Source: Planctomycetota bacterium (lineage in GTDB: Bacteria; Planctomycetota; SZUA-567; H5-PLA8). Taken from it: a stretch of 64,000 bases of DNA. Position numbers and translations under genes: made by a program. Shown piece after piece: positions 44,025 through 52,921 of the stretch. The notes under the pieces are model-generated. The model worked only from the letters and a program-made list of their open reading frames with translations, did not search any database and was not told where the DNA came from. Every line of letters begins with the position of its first letter. Positions within the stretch are counted from its first letter, which is position 1. Location of the stretch: NCBI GenBank assembly GCA_023150555.1, contig JAKLKQ010000002.1:150958-214957 (forward strand). Reading direction: 5' to 3'.

Positions 44025-45548
44025 TCAGGCGCCGGCGATGCGCGGCATGCGCGTGGGCTCGCGCTTGATCTCCGCGTTCACCCAGCGCCGCAGGACCTCG
44101 GCCTTTTTCTCCGCGGCCGCGGGTTCATCCCAGAGGTTGTTCACCTCGTTGGGATCTTCATTCAGGTCGAAGAATTCCCCGTAAGGCTGGTCGCGATACA
44201 TCGTCATCTTGAAACGCTCGTCGACGTACGTCCGCAGATGCAGCCGCGTGGGCTGGTGGCGGTTCTCGACGATGACGTGGTCGCGCGCGCTGGTCGCCTT
44301 GCCGCGCCAGACGTCGAGCTGGTCGACGCCCTGCATCAGGCCCGGCACGGGAATGCCGGCCGCGCTCAGGAACGTCGAGGGCAGATCGATCAGCCCCTGC
44401 AACGCGTGGTTGACCTTGCCGGCGGGCACCTGGCCCGGCCAGCGCACCAGGAACGGCAGCTTGACCAGGTCCTCGTACATGAACGCGCCTTTCGCACCAA
44501 GGCCGTGCTGGCCCAAAAAGTGCCCGTGGTCGGTACTGAAGACGACCAGCGTGTTATCGGCGATGCCCAGGCGGTCGAGGCTGCCGAGGATGCGGCCGAT
44601 CTCACGGTCCATCAGCGAGACCATGCCGTAGTATATTGCCATGTTCTGCTTCATCTTTTCGACCTCGCGCAGGTGGCTCTGGAAACCGTGGTTGCCGCCC
44701 TTGCTGCGTTCGGGTTCGTTGTACATCGAGAAGTCGGGCCTCTCTTCCTGGGTCTTGGCGAAGTGCGGCGGCATCCTGTCGAACTCGCCGGGTACCGGCG
44801 CGCCGGGTTCCATGTCCTCGGGGTCGTACATGCTGGCGAAGGGCTCTGGGACGACGTACGGCGGGTGGGGATCGTGGAAGCTGGACCAGAGGAAGAAAGG
44901 TTCGTCGTTCTTCACGTGGCGCTCGATGTTCGCGACGGTGCGTTCGCCCGTCCATGTGCTGTAGTGCAGGTCTTCCGGCAAGTCCCACGCGCCGTAGCGT
45001 TTTTTCATGGCCTGGGTGTGCGGCCAGGGCCAGAAGTAGTCGCGCCAGTTCTTGAGGCCCTTCTCCTCCATCCAGATCCCGTAGTGCTGGCCGGCGTGAG
45101 ATTCGTCGCCGTGCATGCGCGCGGTCTCGACGTGCTGGAAGCCGTACCACGGCCCATGAAAATTGCGCCAGAAGTCCAGGTCACGCATCAACGGCTGGCA
45201 CTCGATGGACGAACTGCCGGGTGCTTCAGCCAGCGGATGAAAGTGCGCCTTTCCGACCAGCGTCGTCGCGTAGCCGTTTCGCTGGAATGTGTCGCCGACC
45301 GTCGGCACGTCTTCGGGCAGCTTGACGCCGATGGTCCAGCATCCGTGCCACGACGGGTAGAGCCCGGTGATCATCGTCGAACGCGACGGCGAGCAGACGG
45401 GGTTGTTGCAGTAGGCGCGCTCGAAGCGCGTGCCCTCGGCGGCCATGCGGTCCAGGGCCGGGGTCTTGATCTTCGGATTGCGGCAGCCTAACGCCGTGAA
45501 GTGCTGCTGGTCGCTGGTGATCAGGAGGATGTTGGGGCGCTTGGGCAT
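44025..45548 (-). CDS. sulfatase (alkaline-phosphatase superfamily)
   Basis: A 507-residue type I sulfatase. Cys52 lies in CSPSR, the CxPxR signature converted to formylglycine. Metal ligands include Asp13-Gln14 (TSDQQ) and STDHGHFLG near residue 330. The length matches family members. No signal peptide is visible at the chosen start (45548, after GAGGTCC), and the longer reading upstream gives none either, so the enzyme should be cytosolic. It probably desulfates an imported saccharide. Maturation needs a formylglycine or anaerobic sulfatase-maturing enzyme, which is not in this window. Substrate unknown. Confidence 0.9.
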   Translation of the reverse strand: MPKRPNILLITSDQQHFTALGCRNPKIKTPALDRMAAEGTRFERAYCNNPVCSPSRSTMITGLYPSWHGCWTIGVKLPEDVPTVGDTFQRNGYATTLVGKAHFHPLAEAPGSSSIECQPLMRDLDFWRNFHGPWYGFQHVETARMHGDESHAGQHYGIWMEEKGLKNWRDYFWPWPHTQAMKKRYGAWDLPEDLHYSTWTGERTVANIERHVKNDEPFFLWSSFHDPHPPYVVPEPFASMYDPEDMEPGAPVPGEFDRMPPHFAKTQEERPDFSMYNEPERSKGGNHGFQSHLREVEKMKQNMAIYYGMVSLMDREIGRILGSLDRLGIADNTLVVFSTDHGHFLGQHGLGAKGAFMYEDLVKLPFLVRWPGQVPAGKVNHALQGLIDLPSTFLSAAGIPVPGLMQGVDQLDVWRGKATSARDHVIVENRHQPTRLHLRTYVDERFKMTMYRDQPYGEFFDLNEDPNEVNNLWDEPAAAEKKAEVLRRWVNAEIKREPTRMPRIAGA

Positions 45549-45702
45549 CGACGGACCTCGTTCGGGAATGGAGATTGAATACCTTATACTGGAATGCGTC
45601 GGGCTTTCGAGTGCGCCGCGGCTCCGGCCCCGGGGTTGATTTCCGCGCGGCATCAATTAAGACAATTCTGGGCACTCAAACACCCTTAAGGAGGTACTCT
45701 CG

Positions 45703-46317
45703 ATGCAGAAGATCCTTGCTCTGCTGCTGGCCCTGGGCCTGGTCGGGACGTCGGCCGTGGCCCAGGTCTTCGCCGCGGACGAAGCCAAGACGGAAGAAGC
45801 CAAGGCAGAGGAGAAGGTCGACGACGACACGGCCAAGGCCAACGAGCTTATCCAGCAGCTCGACAGCGACGACGCGCACCAGCGTGCCGGCGCCGAGACG
45901 AAGATCCGCGCCATGGGCGCCAAGGCCCTGCCGGCCCTGCGCGCGGGCAAGGTCGGCAACAAGGAAGGCAACGAACGGCTGCGCGTGATCCTGATGGAAC
46001 TGTCCATCAGCGAATCGAAGATCAATGAAACCGACGCCAACGCGATCATGCAGCTGGCCAAGGAAGAGGCGCAGGCCAAGCGCTACAGCAACGCGGCCAG
46101 CGGCTACAAGCGCGCGAAGGAACTCTACAACCGGCTCGAGGACGATGCCGACGACAAGAAAGACAATGCCAAGAAGGAAGAGTTCGACGGCAAGAAGGAC
46201 CGCGCCGAAAAGCTGCGCAAGAAGGCCGAACGCCTGGCCCAGGGCAAGGAGCATAAGGTCGGCCACTGGGGCCCGATCCCGACCATCGAGAAGGTCGAGG
46301 ACGACGGCGACTGGTAG
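45703..46317 (+). CDS. small exported charged protein
   Basis: A 204-residue protein with a clear signal peptide (cleavage probably after VFA, about residue 24). The mature part is highly charged, mostly helix: an acidic/Lys start, a HEAT-like helical segment (about 45-100) and a Lys/Asp/Glu-rich end reaching VGHWGPIPTIEK. AAGGAGG precedes the ATG, and a strong terminator follows after a direct repeat. A standalone gene. I recognise no family; periplasmic localisation is the firm part. Confidence 0.6.
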   Translation: MQKILALLLALGLVGTSAVAQVFAADEAKTEEAKAEEKVDDDTAKANELIQQLDSDDAHQRAGAETKIRAMGAKALPALRAGKVGNKEGNERLRVILMELSISESKINETDANAIMQLAKEEAQAKRYSNAASGYKRAKELYNRLEDDADDKKDNAKKEEFDGKKDRAEKLRKKAERLAQGKEHKVGHWGPIPTIEKVEDDGDW

Positions 46318-46322
46318 CATCT

Positions 46323-46346
46323 GATTGCGGATATTGGATTGCGGAT
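46323..46346. repeat. direct repeat GATTGCGGAT
   Basis: GATTGCGGAT occurs twice (46323-46332 and 46337-46346), followed by a related TTTCGGATT. It looks like a fragment of a tandem-type dispersed intergenic repeat. It sits between the small exported protein gene and its terminator. Confidence 0.5.
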
Positions 46347-46424
46347 TTCGGATTGGAAAAGGACGAACGCAGGAGAGCTGGACACGTCAGGCATTCCGCA
46401 TTGCGTAGCAACGACTGCACGAGA

Positions 46425-46453
46425 GGGAGCCGGATAACCGGCTCCCTTTTTTT
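46425..46453 (+). terminator. Rho-independent terminator
   Basis: A perfect 9-bp stem GGGAGCCGG (46425-46433) / CCGGCTCCC (46438-46446) with loop ATAA, followed by seven T. Ends the transcript of the small exported protein gene. Confidence 0.92.
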
Positions 46454-46477
46454 GTGCCTAAGAAGTGGCGAGCGGAC

Positions 46478-46506
46478 AAAAAAAACGGGGCGCTGAAGAG
46501 CGCCCC
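46478..46506 (-). terminator. Rho-independent terminator of the DUF4954-like gene
   Basis: An 8-bp stem GGGGCGCT (46487-46494) / AGCGCCCC (46499-46506), loop GAAG. Read leftward it is followed by eight T (A-tract at 46478-46485). It lies 35 bases beyond the stop of the leftward gene. T-rich sequence on the right side too means it may work both ways. Confidence 0.88.
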
Positions 46507-46540
46507 GGCTTCTTTTTATGCAACGCAAGGTGACGAAACG

Positions 46541-48448
46541 CTAGATCTTTGCGATCAGCGCCTCGACCTCGGCCTTCAGCTTCGCGGTCACCTCGTGGGT
46601 TTCCTTCACGAAGCCATCGCTGGAGGCCGGCGCGTGGGCGTCGGCGTAGTCGCGGATGATCCGGGCGCCGCGGTCGTCGTCCTTTTCCTTCGACTCCTGC
46701 GTGTCCTTGGCGATCTTCTCCTGCGCGGCGATCAGGTCCTTCAGCAGGGATTTCGCGTTCGCGCCGGGGAACTCCTTGGCCAGCAGCGCGCGCTCGTGCT
46801 CCCAACGCGCGTTGTCGGTCTTCTTCGCCAGCACGTCCGAGGCGGCGGCGCCGCCGGCCAACCGCGCCTTCAGGCCGCTGAGCGCGTAGTAGCGGATGTA
46901 GAAAGTGTACGCCTCGATGCCCGCCTTGCGCGCCTCCTCTTTCATGTAGTTCTTGCCCAGGCTCTTGACTTCCTTGTCGGTGAAGACGGCCGCGCCGCGC
47001 ACATCCTTGAGCTTCGCTTTGCCCTCGGCGGCGGCCAGACGCTCGCGCGCCGCGATCATGCCGTCGACGATCTCGGGCCTGAAGACTTCGAAGTCAAACT
47101 TGCTGCGCTTGGCCTTGTTGCGCTTCTTGTACTTACCTTCGTTGCGGCGCACGGTGAAGATGTTGTCGCTCAACACCCAGCCCGGCATGATCTCGTTGAA
47201 CGCCGGCGAGACGCCGTCGATGCGTTCGCCCGGCGTGTTGATCAGCGCGAAGGGCATCTCGACACGCTGCGGCAGGGCCGCGACGCCGCTGGCGATGATG
47301 CTGTACGGGCTACCGGTGAAGTCGCTGGGGAACTTGATGTTCGTGCCCAGTCCGAAGAAGGTGCCTTCGCCGGCCCAGATCTCCTGGTCGGGCGCCTTGC
47401 TGGTGTGGTTGCTTCCGACGTTCGCGCCGTAGCCGACGTTGCCCTTCCCTTCCGGCCAGTACGCGGCGATCAGCAGCGACTGGTGGTGGAAGCCGACGAA
47501 CGGCCCGCACAAGCTGGCCGTGCATTCGCCCTCGGCGACGCCCGAGTTCGGGCCCAGGATCGAGTCCGTCAGCTTGCCGTGGCGTTCGACGTGGCTGTGC
47601 TCGCAAAGGACGCTATTGACCGCCAGGCCCATGCTGTTCACGTCGGCGCCCCACTGCACGACGGCATTCTTGACGTACGCGCCGGCCAGCACCTTGGCGG
47701 GCTCGTCGGGCAGGCTCAGCAGCGTGGCGTTCTCGACCCACTGCGCGCCGTCGATCACCGCGCCGGTGCCGACGTACGCGTTGACGACCTTGGGCGTGTT
47801 CTTCACCTGCGCGCCGGCCTCGACGACGGTCAGCTTCGCGGTGGCCTTCTTCGCGTACTCGGCGACGGCTTCGCCGTAGGCCTTCAGCTGCGCCTTGTCC
47901 TTGCGGTTGCCGGCGATGGCCGCGGCGACGGGCACGGTGATCTCGGCGTAGACGGCGGTCTCGCGCCCGCCGGTCTCGATCGCGATGGGCAGCTCGGTGC
48001 CGTTGCCGAAGTTCGTCTCGCCGGTGCAGACCACGCTGCCGCAGGCGACCACGGCCGCGCCGGGTCCGACGTAGGCGTTGGCCAGCAGGTTCACGTTACT
48101 CACCAGCGCATTGTCGGCGATGGTCACGTTGCTCAGGTCCGCGTTGTACACACCGCTGCCGACTTGCACGCCCTTTTCGACGGTGACGGACTCGGCGAAG
48201 GCGCCCAGCTTGGCCGGGCCGCTGAAGTAGCAGCCGACCACCTTGTGCGCGTTGAAGTTCTGTGCGACGCTGACCTGCTTCCAGTCGGCGGCGGCGTTGT
48301 TCTGCTTCTCGAGCGTCTGGATCTCGTCCGCCTTCAGCGCGCGGTAGCCCGCGGTGTCGGCGTGGGCCTTGGCGGCGGCGGCCAGCCCTTTCAGGAAGGC
48401 GCTCTCCTTCAGGGCCTGGCGTACTTCGGCAACAGGATCGACGGACAT
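46541..48448 (-). CDS. DUF4954-like left-handed beta-helix protein
   Basis: A 635-residue protein. The first part reads GYRALKADEIQTLEKQNNAAADW, then a long region (about residues 60-300) of short hexapeptide-like strands (VVGCYFSGPAKLGAF, NADLSNVTIADNALVSNVNLLANAYVGPGAAVV, NAYVGTGAVIDGAQW) forming a left-handed beta-helix as in acyl- and nucleotidyltransferases. The helical C-terminal third is rich in Lys and Glu. This order matches the DUF4954 family, found in Bacteroidetes, Lentisphaerae and relatives. The start at 48448 was chosen since family sequence begins there. Function unknown; a sugar-nucleotide-related transferase is plausible. Confidence 0.7.
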   Translation of the reverse strand: MSVDPVAEVRQALKESAFLKGLAAAAKAHADTAGYRALKADEIQTLEKQNNAAADWKQVSVAQNFNAHKVVGCYFSGPAKLGAFAESVTVEKGVQVGSGVYNADLSNVTIADNALVSNVNLLANAYVGPGAAVVACGSVVCTGETNFGNGTELPIAIETGGRETAVYAEITVPVAAAIAGNRKDKAQLKAYGEAVAEYAKKATAKLTVVEAGAQVKNTPKVVNAYVGTGAVIDGAQWVENATLLSLPDEPAKVLAGAYVKNAVVQWGADVNSMGLAVNSVLCEHSHVERHGKLTDSILGPNSGVAEGECTASLCGPFVGFHHQSLLIAAYWPEGKGNVGYGANVGSNHTSKAPDQEIWAGEGTFFGLGTNIKFPSDFTGSPYSIIASGVAALPQRVEMPFALINTPGERIDGVSPAFNEIMPGWVLSDNIFTVRRNEGKYKKRNKAKRSKFDFEVFRPEIVDGMIAARERLAAAEGKAKLKDVRGAAVFTDKEVKSLGKNYMKEEARKAGIEAYTFYIRYYALSGLKARLAGGAAASDVLAKKTDNARWEHERALLAKEFPGANAKSLLKDLIAAQEKIAKDTQESKEKDDDRGARIIRDYADAHAPASSDGFVKETHEVTAKLKAEVEALIAKI

Positions 48449-48609
48449 GGCCTTTGCTCTCCTGCCTATTCGGCGAAGGGGGGTTGGGTTCGGTTGGTGC
48501 TGCGACGACCGAAACAGCGTAATCGAGCCCGGCGCGTGGGGCCAGTCCCGCCGGAAGCACGGAGCGCGCATTCCTTAAGAATCGATAACGAACGCTTCGG
48601 CGCGCGAAG

Positions 48610-49530
48610 TTACGGAGCGGACCGGACGAAGGCGGCCTCCGCATCGCCCCGGCGCCGGAAAGCGCGCGGCGACATCCCGAAATGCCGCGCGAACTGCCGG
48701 CTGAAGTAGTACGGCGACTCGAAGCCGACCTCCTGCGCCACTTCCTGCACGCGCAACCCGCTGAAGGCCAGCAGCCGCGCCGCCTGGCGCAGGCGCAGTT
48801 TCAGCAGGCAGGCAATCACCGCATCGCCGGTCTCGGCCTTGAAGCGGTGGGCGAAGCGCGAAGAGCTCAGCTTTGCCACGCGCGCCAGCTCCGCAATGCT
48901 GTGCGGCTGCGCCAGGTTCGCGGAAAGGTGCTCCAGCACGGCGCGGATTTCCGGCGAGAGCGTCCGCGCGCTCGCCGGACCGCGCGCGCCTTCGCCGCCC
49001 GCCTCGCCGTGCCGCGCCGCCAGCAGCAGCACTTCCTCAAGGGCGTTCATCGCCAGTTCGTCGGCGAGGTGCTCCGGCGTCACCTGCGCCGCCTGGGCTT
49101 CGGCCAGGCAGCGCAGAAAGGCGGCCTTTAGGCGCGAACGGGCCCGCGCGTTCGGTACGTGGCGGCCGCACAGGCCCGGGCCGAGGCGCCGCCAGCCGAG
49201 ATGCTGCAGCCAATCCGGCCGCGGGAGGAAGTGCACCCACAGGAAGTGCCACCACTCGCGCGGCACGCAGCCGTAGTCGTGGTGCGCGCCGGGCGCCAGC
49301 AGAAGGAGGTCGCCGGGCCGGGCGGCATGCTCGACATCCGCCATCCGGTACCGCCCCCGTCCGGCCAAGGTGAACGTCAGCAGCCAGTCGTCGGTGCCGC
49401 GGGGGCGCACCACGCGGTAGGGCTCGCGCTGCCGAAAGTGCCCCGCGACCATCAGCCCGGGCCGGTGCCGGGCGCCCAGGGGTCGTTTAGCAGGATCGTG
49501 CAACTTTTCAGCAGCCCGGTGTATCGCCAT
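48610..49530 (-). CDS. AraC-family regulator, partner of the first phytanoyl-dioxygenase
   Basis: A 306-residue regulator. Residues ~20-110 form a cupin-like sensory domain (YRVVRPRGTDDWLLTFTLAGRG, DLLLLAPGAHHDYG). Residues ~195-300 form the double helix-turn-helix of AraC proteins (IAELARVAKLSSSRFAHRFKAETG and VQEVAQEVGFESPYYFSRQFARHFGMSPRAFRR). AAAGGAGA precedes the ATG. It is divergent from the phytanoyl-dioxygenase gene and probably controls it in response to a small molecule. A second, similar pair lies at 56708-58762. Confidence 0.92.
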   Translation of the reverse strand: MAIHRAAEKLHDPAKRPLGARHRPGLMVAGHFRQREPYRVVRPRGTDDWLLTFTLAGRGRYRMADVEHAARPGDLLLLAPGAHHDYGCVPREWWHFLWVHFLPRPDWLQHLGWRRLGPGLCGRHVPNARARSRLKAAFLRCLAEAQAAQVTPEHLADELAMNALEEVLLLAARHGEAGGEGARGPASARTLSPEIRAVLEHLSANLAQPHSIAELARVAKLSSSRFAHRFKAETGDAVIACLLKLRLRQAARLLAFSGLRVQEVAQEVGFESPYYFSRQFARHFGMSPRAFRRRGDAEAAFVRSAP

Positions 49531-49555
49531 TACTTTCTCCTTTGGGGTATACAGG

Positions 49556-49577
49556 CTATCCGCAGGCAGCAGGATAG
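49556..49577. promoter_or_regulatory. candidate operator in the first AraC/dioxygenase gap
   Basis: CTATCC (49556-49561) and GGATAG (49572-49577) form a 6-bp inverted repeat with a ten-base spacer between the divergent genes. The ten bases GGCAGCAGGA (49565-49574) recur at 57758-57767, at the start of the second AraC gene. A site for the AraC protein is inferred from position. Confidence 0.4.
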
Positions 49578-49618
49578 TACATAACCGAAACGCACCTTAA
49601 AGGAGAGGATCCGGACCG

Positions 49619-50458
49619 ATGCCCACCCTCAGCGCCCGCCGTACCGCCTATACCGTGACCCTGTCCGAACAGGAGGTCGCCGCGTTCCACCGCGACGGGT
49701 ACCACATCGCGCGGAGGCTCTTCTCGCGCGCGGAGATCGACGCGTTTCTGGACCACTTCATGACGATGCACGCGCGCGGCGAGATCAAGAACTATCCGGT
49801 ATACGACCCCACCGAAGCCGCACGCGACCCGTTGAAAAAGTTCCCGCGCGTGATGCACCCGCACCGCTGGGACGAGCGTTCCGTGCAATGGCTGCTGGAC
49901 GCACGCGTGGCCGACGTGCTGCGGCAGCTGCTGGGCGAAGAACCCGTGGCTGCGCAGAGCATGTTCTACTTCAAGCCGCCCGGCGCGCGCGGGCAGGCCT
50001 TCCATCAGGACAACTACTACCTGCGCGTGCGGCCGAAGTCCTGCATCGCCGCGTGGACCGCGCTCGACCGCAGCGACCCCGAGAACGGCGGCCTGCAGGT
50101 CTGCCCCGGGACGCACACGATGAAGGTCGTCTGCCCCGAACGCAGCGACGAGAGCCTCTCGTTCGCCAAAGAGCTGGTCCGGCCGCCCGAAGGCTGCACG
50201 CCCGTCCCGGCGATCCTCGACCCCGGCGACGTGCTCTTCTTCAACGGCAGCGTCGTGCACGGTTCCACGCCGAACGCGTCGAAGGACCGCTTCCGCCGCA
50301 GCTACATCTGCCACTACGCGCCCGAATCCCTGAGCGAGATCTGGCGCGGCTACAAGCCGCTGCTGGCGATGGACGGAAACGTGGTGGATCGTAACGACGC
50401 GACCGGCGGCGGGCCCTGCGGCAACGAATGGGGTTCGAACGGCGGGTACGAAGGCTGA
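49619..50458 (+). CDS. phytanoyl-CoA dioxygenase family protein 1
   Basis: A 279-residue Fe(II)/2-oxoglutarate-dependent oxygenase. The metal triad is His129-x-Asp131 (FHQDNYY) and His214 (VVHGSTPN), with Arg226 or Arg227 a likely 2-oxoglutarate ligand. The fold is a cupin-type jelly roll, with LDPGDVLFFNG before the distal His. The family hydroxylates diverse small substrates; phytanoyl-CoA itself is unlikely here. AAAGGAGAGG precedes the ATG. It is divergent from an AraC regulator, which suggests inducible expression. No signal peptide. Confidence 0.9.
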   Translation: MPTLSARRTAYTVTLSEQEVAAFHRDGYHIARRLFSRAEIDAFLDHFMTMHARGEIKNYPVYDPTEAARDPLKKFPRVMHPHRWDERSVQWLLDARVADVLRQLLGEEPVAAQSMFYFKPPGARGQAFHQDNYYLRVRPKSCIAAWTALDRSDPENGGLQVCPGTHTMKVVCPERSDESLSFAKELVRPPEGCTPVPAILDPGDVLFFNGSVVHGSTPNASKDRFRRSYICHYAPESLSEIWRGYKPLLAMDGNVVDRNDATGGGPCGNEWGSNGGYEG

Positions 50459-50467
50459 GATAAAGCT

Positions 50468-51484
50468 TCAGCGTTCGATCGGCACGTCTTCGCGGTTGCC
50501 GTACTCGCGCCAGCTGCCCACGTAGACGACGGGATCCTGGTAGCCCAGCAGCAACAGCGTGAACATCACGTGCGCCGCGCGCCCGCCCGACTGGTCGTAC
50601 GCGCACGCGGGCCGCTCGGGCACGACACCCGCGGTGCGCACGATGGCGTGCACCACCGGCGCCTGCTTCCAGACGGGATAGGTCTTGGCGCCCACGGCGT
50701 CGGGACGCAGTGCGGTGACATCCACGATCAGCGACTCGTACGGGATATTCACCGCGCCGGGAATGTGCCCCCCGTGCTTGGCGCGGTTGTCGCGCCCCAT
50801 GAACTCGCCGTAGGTGCGCGCGTCGACCAGCGTCGCGTACGGAATGCCGGTGGCGTCGGCCTCGGGCTTGTACTTGGCCAGATCCTGGATCGCGGCCACG
50901 CCGCGCAGCGTATCGGCGGGCTTCCAGGTGCCGTTGCGCAGGCGTTTGGCCTCCTTCTTCACGACTTGGCGTTTTTCGTCGATCCACTTCGGCAGGCCGC
51001 CGTTCAGGATCGAGGCGTGGTCGTGCCCATAGGCGTAGAACGTGAACCAGATGCGCGCGGCCAGGCGCCCGCCGTGCGCGTCGTAGATGACGATGCGGCT
51101 GTCCTCGCAGATGCCGAATTTGTCGGCGATTTCCTCGACTTTCTTCGCATCGGGCAGGAAGTGCGGCGGGCGGTCGGGCGCCTGGAACGAATCGGACTCC
51201 AGGCTCCACGCGCCGTCCAGGTGCTGAACCGCGTATTCCTCGGCGCGGCGCCCGTCGATCAGCACCAGCTTCTCGTCGGTCTCCCGCAGCTTCGCCGGGT
51301 CGGCGGCCCACTGCGCCAGCTGTTCGGTCTCGACCAGCATCTCCGGCCGCACCCACCGCGCGGGCGCCGCGGCCTCGCCGTGCTGCGGATGGGCGGGCGT
51401 CTCGGCGAACGCCGGCAGGCCCGAGGCCAGGCCCAGCAGCGCGGCGGCAAGCACGCAAGTCGCGTCGTTCGGCGTTCGGGCCAC
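50468..51484 (-). CDS. exported two-domain rhodanese-like protein lacking the active-site Cys
   Basis: A 338-residue protein with a signal peptide (cleavage near PAFA-ETPA) and two rhodanese domains: residues ~40-185 (LVLIDGRRAEEYAVQHLDGAW, IVIYDAHGGRLAARIWFTFYAYGHD) and ~200-335 (LVDARTYGEFMG, HIPGAVNIPY). The second domain should carry the catalytic Cys in a C-x-S-G-x-x-R loop, but the loop reads YDQSGGRA, with Asp in place of Cys. Sulfur transfer at that site looks impossible. The GTG start at 51484 was chosen because AAGG lies upstream and it gives a compact signal peptide; a TTG at 51529 is the alternative. It lies 41 bases after frr in the same direction. Confidence 0.8.
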   Translation of the reverse strand: MARTPNDATCVLAAALLGLASGLPAFAETPAHPQHGEAAAPARWVRPEMLVETEQLAQWAADPAKLRETDEKLVLIDGRRAEEYAVQHLDGAWSLESDSFQAPDRPPHFLPDAKKVEEIADKFGICEDSRIVIYDAHGGRLAARIWFTFYAYGHDHASILNGGLPKWIDEKRQVVKKEAKRLRNGTWKPADTLRGVAAIQDLAKYKPEADATGIPYATLVDARTYGEFMGRDNRAKHGGHIPGAVNIPYESLIVDVTALRPDAVGAKTYPVWKQAPVVHAIVRTAGVVPERPACAYDQSGGRAAHVMFTLLLLGYQDPVVYVGSWREYGNREDVPIER

Positions 51485-51525
51485 GCGGAATACCTTCGAA
51501 TCGGGAGGAGGCGCGGACCGGCGCC

Positions 51526-52092
51526 TCAAACGGTCATGACCTGTTCGGATTTCTTGTCGTAGTGCGTCTGCAGCTGGCCTTCGTATTTCTTGACGAGTTC
51601 CTGGATCTCGTCCTTAGCGGCCTTCACCTGGTCCTCGCTGACGCCGGGCTTGCCGTCGTTGTCTTCGACGTGCTTAAGCGCGTCCTTGCGGATGTTGCGG
51701 ATGGCAATCTTGTGTTGTTCGAGGCGGTCCTTCAGCAGCTTGACGGTCTGCTGGCGGCGCTCCTCGGACATGGGCGGGAAGGCCAGGCGGATGATCTTGC
51801 CGTCGTTGTTCGGCGTGATGCCCAGTTCGCCGCCCTGCAGCGCCTTCTCGATCTCCTTGATCGTCTTGGGGTCGAAGGGCTTGATTGTCAGCAGCCGGGC
51901 GTCGGCTTTGGCGATGACCGCCACCGACTTTAGCGGCACCACGCCGCCGTAGCTGGGAATGTCGACCTGGATCCCGTCGAGGATCTCGACGGTGGCCTGG
52001 CCGGTGCGCACGCCTTTCAGGAAGTGGTCGTAGTCGGCGACCGTCTTGAGCATCCGCTCTTCGGCGTCCAATTGGGCTTCGTCAAGGTCCAT
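51526..52092 (-). CDS. frr: ribosome recycling factor
   Basis: A 188-residue protein that, with EF-G, splits the post-termination ribosome. Family phrases are clear: an RTGQATVEILDGIQVDIPSYGG line, VPLKSVAVIAKADARLLTIKPFDPKTIKEIEKA, GITPNNDGKIIRLAFPPMSEERRQQTVKLL, and a helical C-terminal end with IRNIRKDALK. The length is normal for the family. Essential single-copy gene. pyrH and tsf, often adjacent, are not here. Confidence 0.97.
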   Translation of the reverse strand: MDLDEAQLDAEERMLKTVADYDHFLKGVRTGQATVEILDGIQVDIPSYGGVVPLKSVAVIAKADARLLTIKPFDPKTIKEIEKALQGGELGITPNNDGKIIRLAFPPMSEERRQQTVKLLKDRLEQHKIAIRNIRKDALKHVEDNDGKPGVSEDQVKAAKDEIQELVKKYEGQLQTHYDKKSEQVMTV

Positions 52093-52180
52093 GGTGCGTG
52101 TCCTCCGTTGGATAGGGCATCTAACGGAATACCGCCATTCGCGCGCACGTCAAGCCGAGAGGTGCGCCGCTCGAGAAGCA

Positions 52181-52732
52181 TCAATGCCCATACTTGGCAT
52201 TGAGCCTGTCGATCTGCTTGTCGATGCGTTGCCCCAGGGTATTGAGGCGCGACTCAAAATCCGGCGTGTCGTCCGCCTGGTCGAGCATATCCATGAACTG
52301 CACCAACATGCTGTGCATCTCCTTCAGCATCGGATCGGTCACATCGCGAACGGGGAGGTTGGTAATCTTCTGCCGGATGGTGTCGATATTGGCGAACGGG
52401 TTCCGGTGCAGGTTCTGGGTGAGATCGGCCAGCGCGTTGAAGTAGCGCACGTCGCCCGCCGGCTTCGCCGTCGCCATCTTTACGACACCTCCGATTAGGA
52501 GGATGGCTACCACGATGCCGACCCGGATCAGCACAGGCGGGATGCCCCCGTCGGAGCCGCCGCGCTTCGCGGGACGCCGCAGGGGCCTGCGGCGCGGTTT
52601 GGGCTGCTCGCCCGCATCCGCTCCCGCGTCCGCACCCGCGCTGGGCGGCCCGCCGGCAGCGCTGCCGCGGCCAACACCGGGACTCTGCGAGGCCGTGGGG
52701 CGACCGCCCCGCTGGCGAGGAGGTAAAGCCAT
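52181..52732 (-). CDS. single-pass membrane protein with basic Pro-rich N-terminus
   Basis: A 183-residue protein. The first ~70 residues are Pro/Arg/Gly/Ala-rich and probably disordered; a membrane helix follows (about residues 80-97, VLIRVGIVVAILLIGGVV); and the rest is a helical domain of ~85 residues. A GGGAG site supports the ATG at 52732 over one 51 bases upstream. No family recognised. It lies 88 bases upstream of frr in the same direction. Confidence 0.6.
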   Translation of the reverse strand: MALPPRQRGGRPTASQSPGVGRGSAAGGPPSAGADAGADAGEQPKPRRRPLRRPAKRGGSDGGIPPVLIRVGIVVAILLIGGVVKMATAKPAGDVRYFNALADLTQNLHRNPFANIDTIRQKITNLPVRDVTDPMLKEMHSMLVQFMDMLDQADDTPDFESRLNTLGQRIDKQIDRLNAKYGH

Positions 52733-52921
52733 GAGACACTCCCTGATTGGAACCCAAAGCGGATCTATGGGCACGACGCGCAAGGATGCCGGTCAATAGC
52801 AGCACGCGAAGTCTAACACAACCTTCCGCCTTTTTTTATGGAATTTTTCCCCGGCGGGCGCACCGCCGGAACGCCTGCAACGCGGTCTCGACCGCCCGTG
52901 ACGCGCGGTTACACTCGTCCT

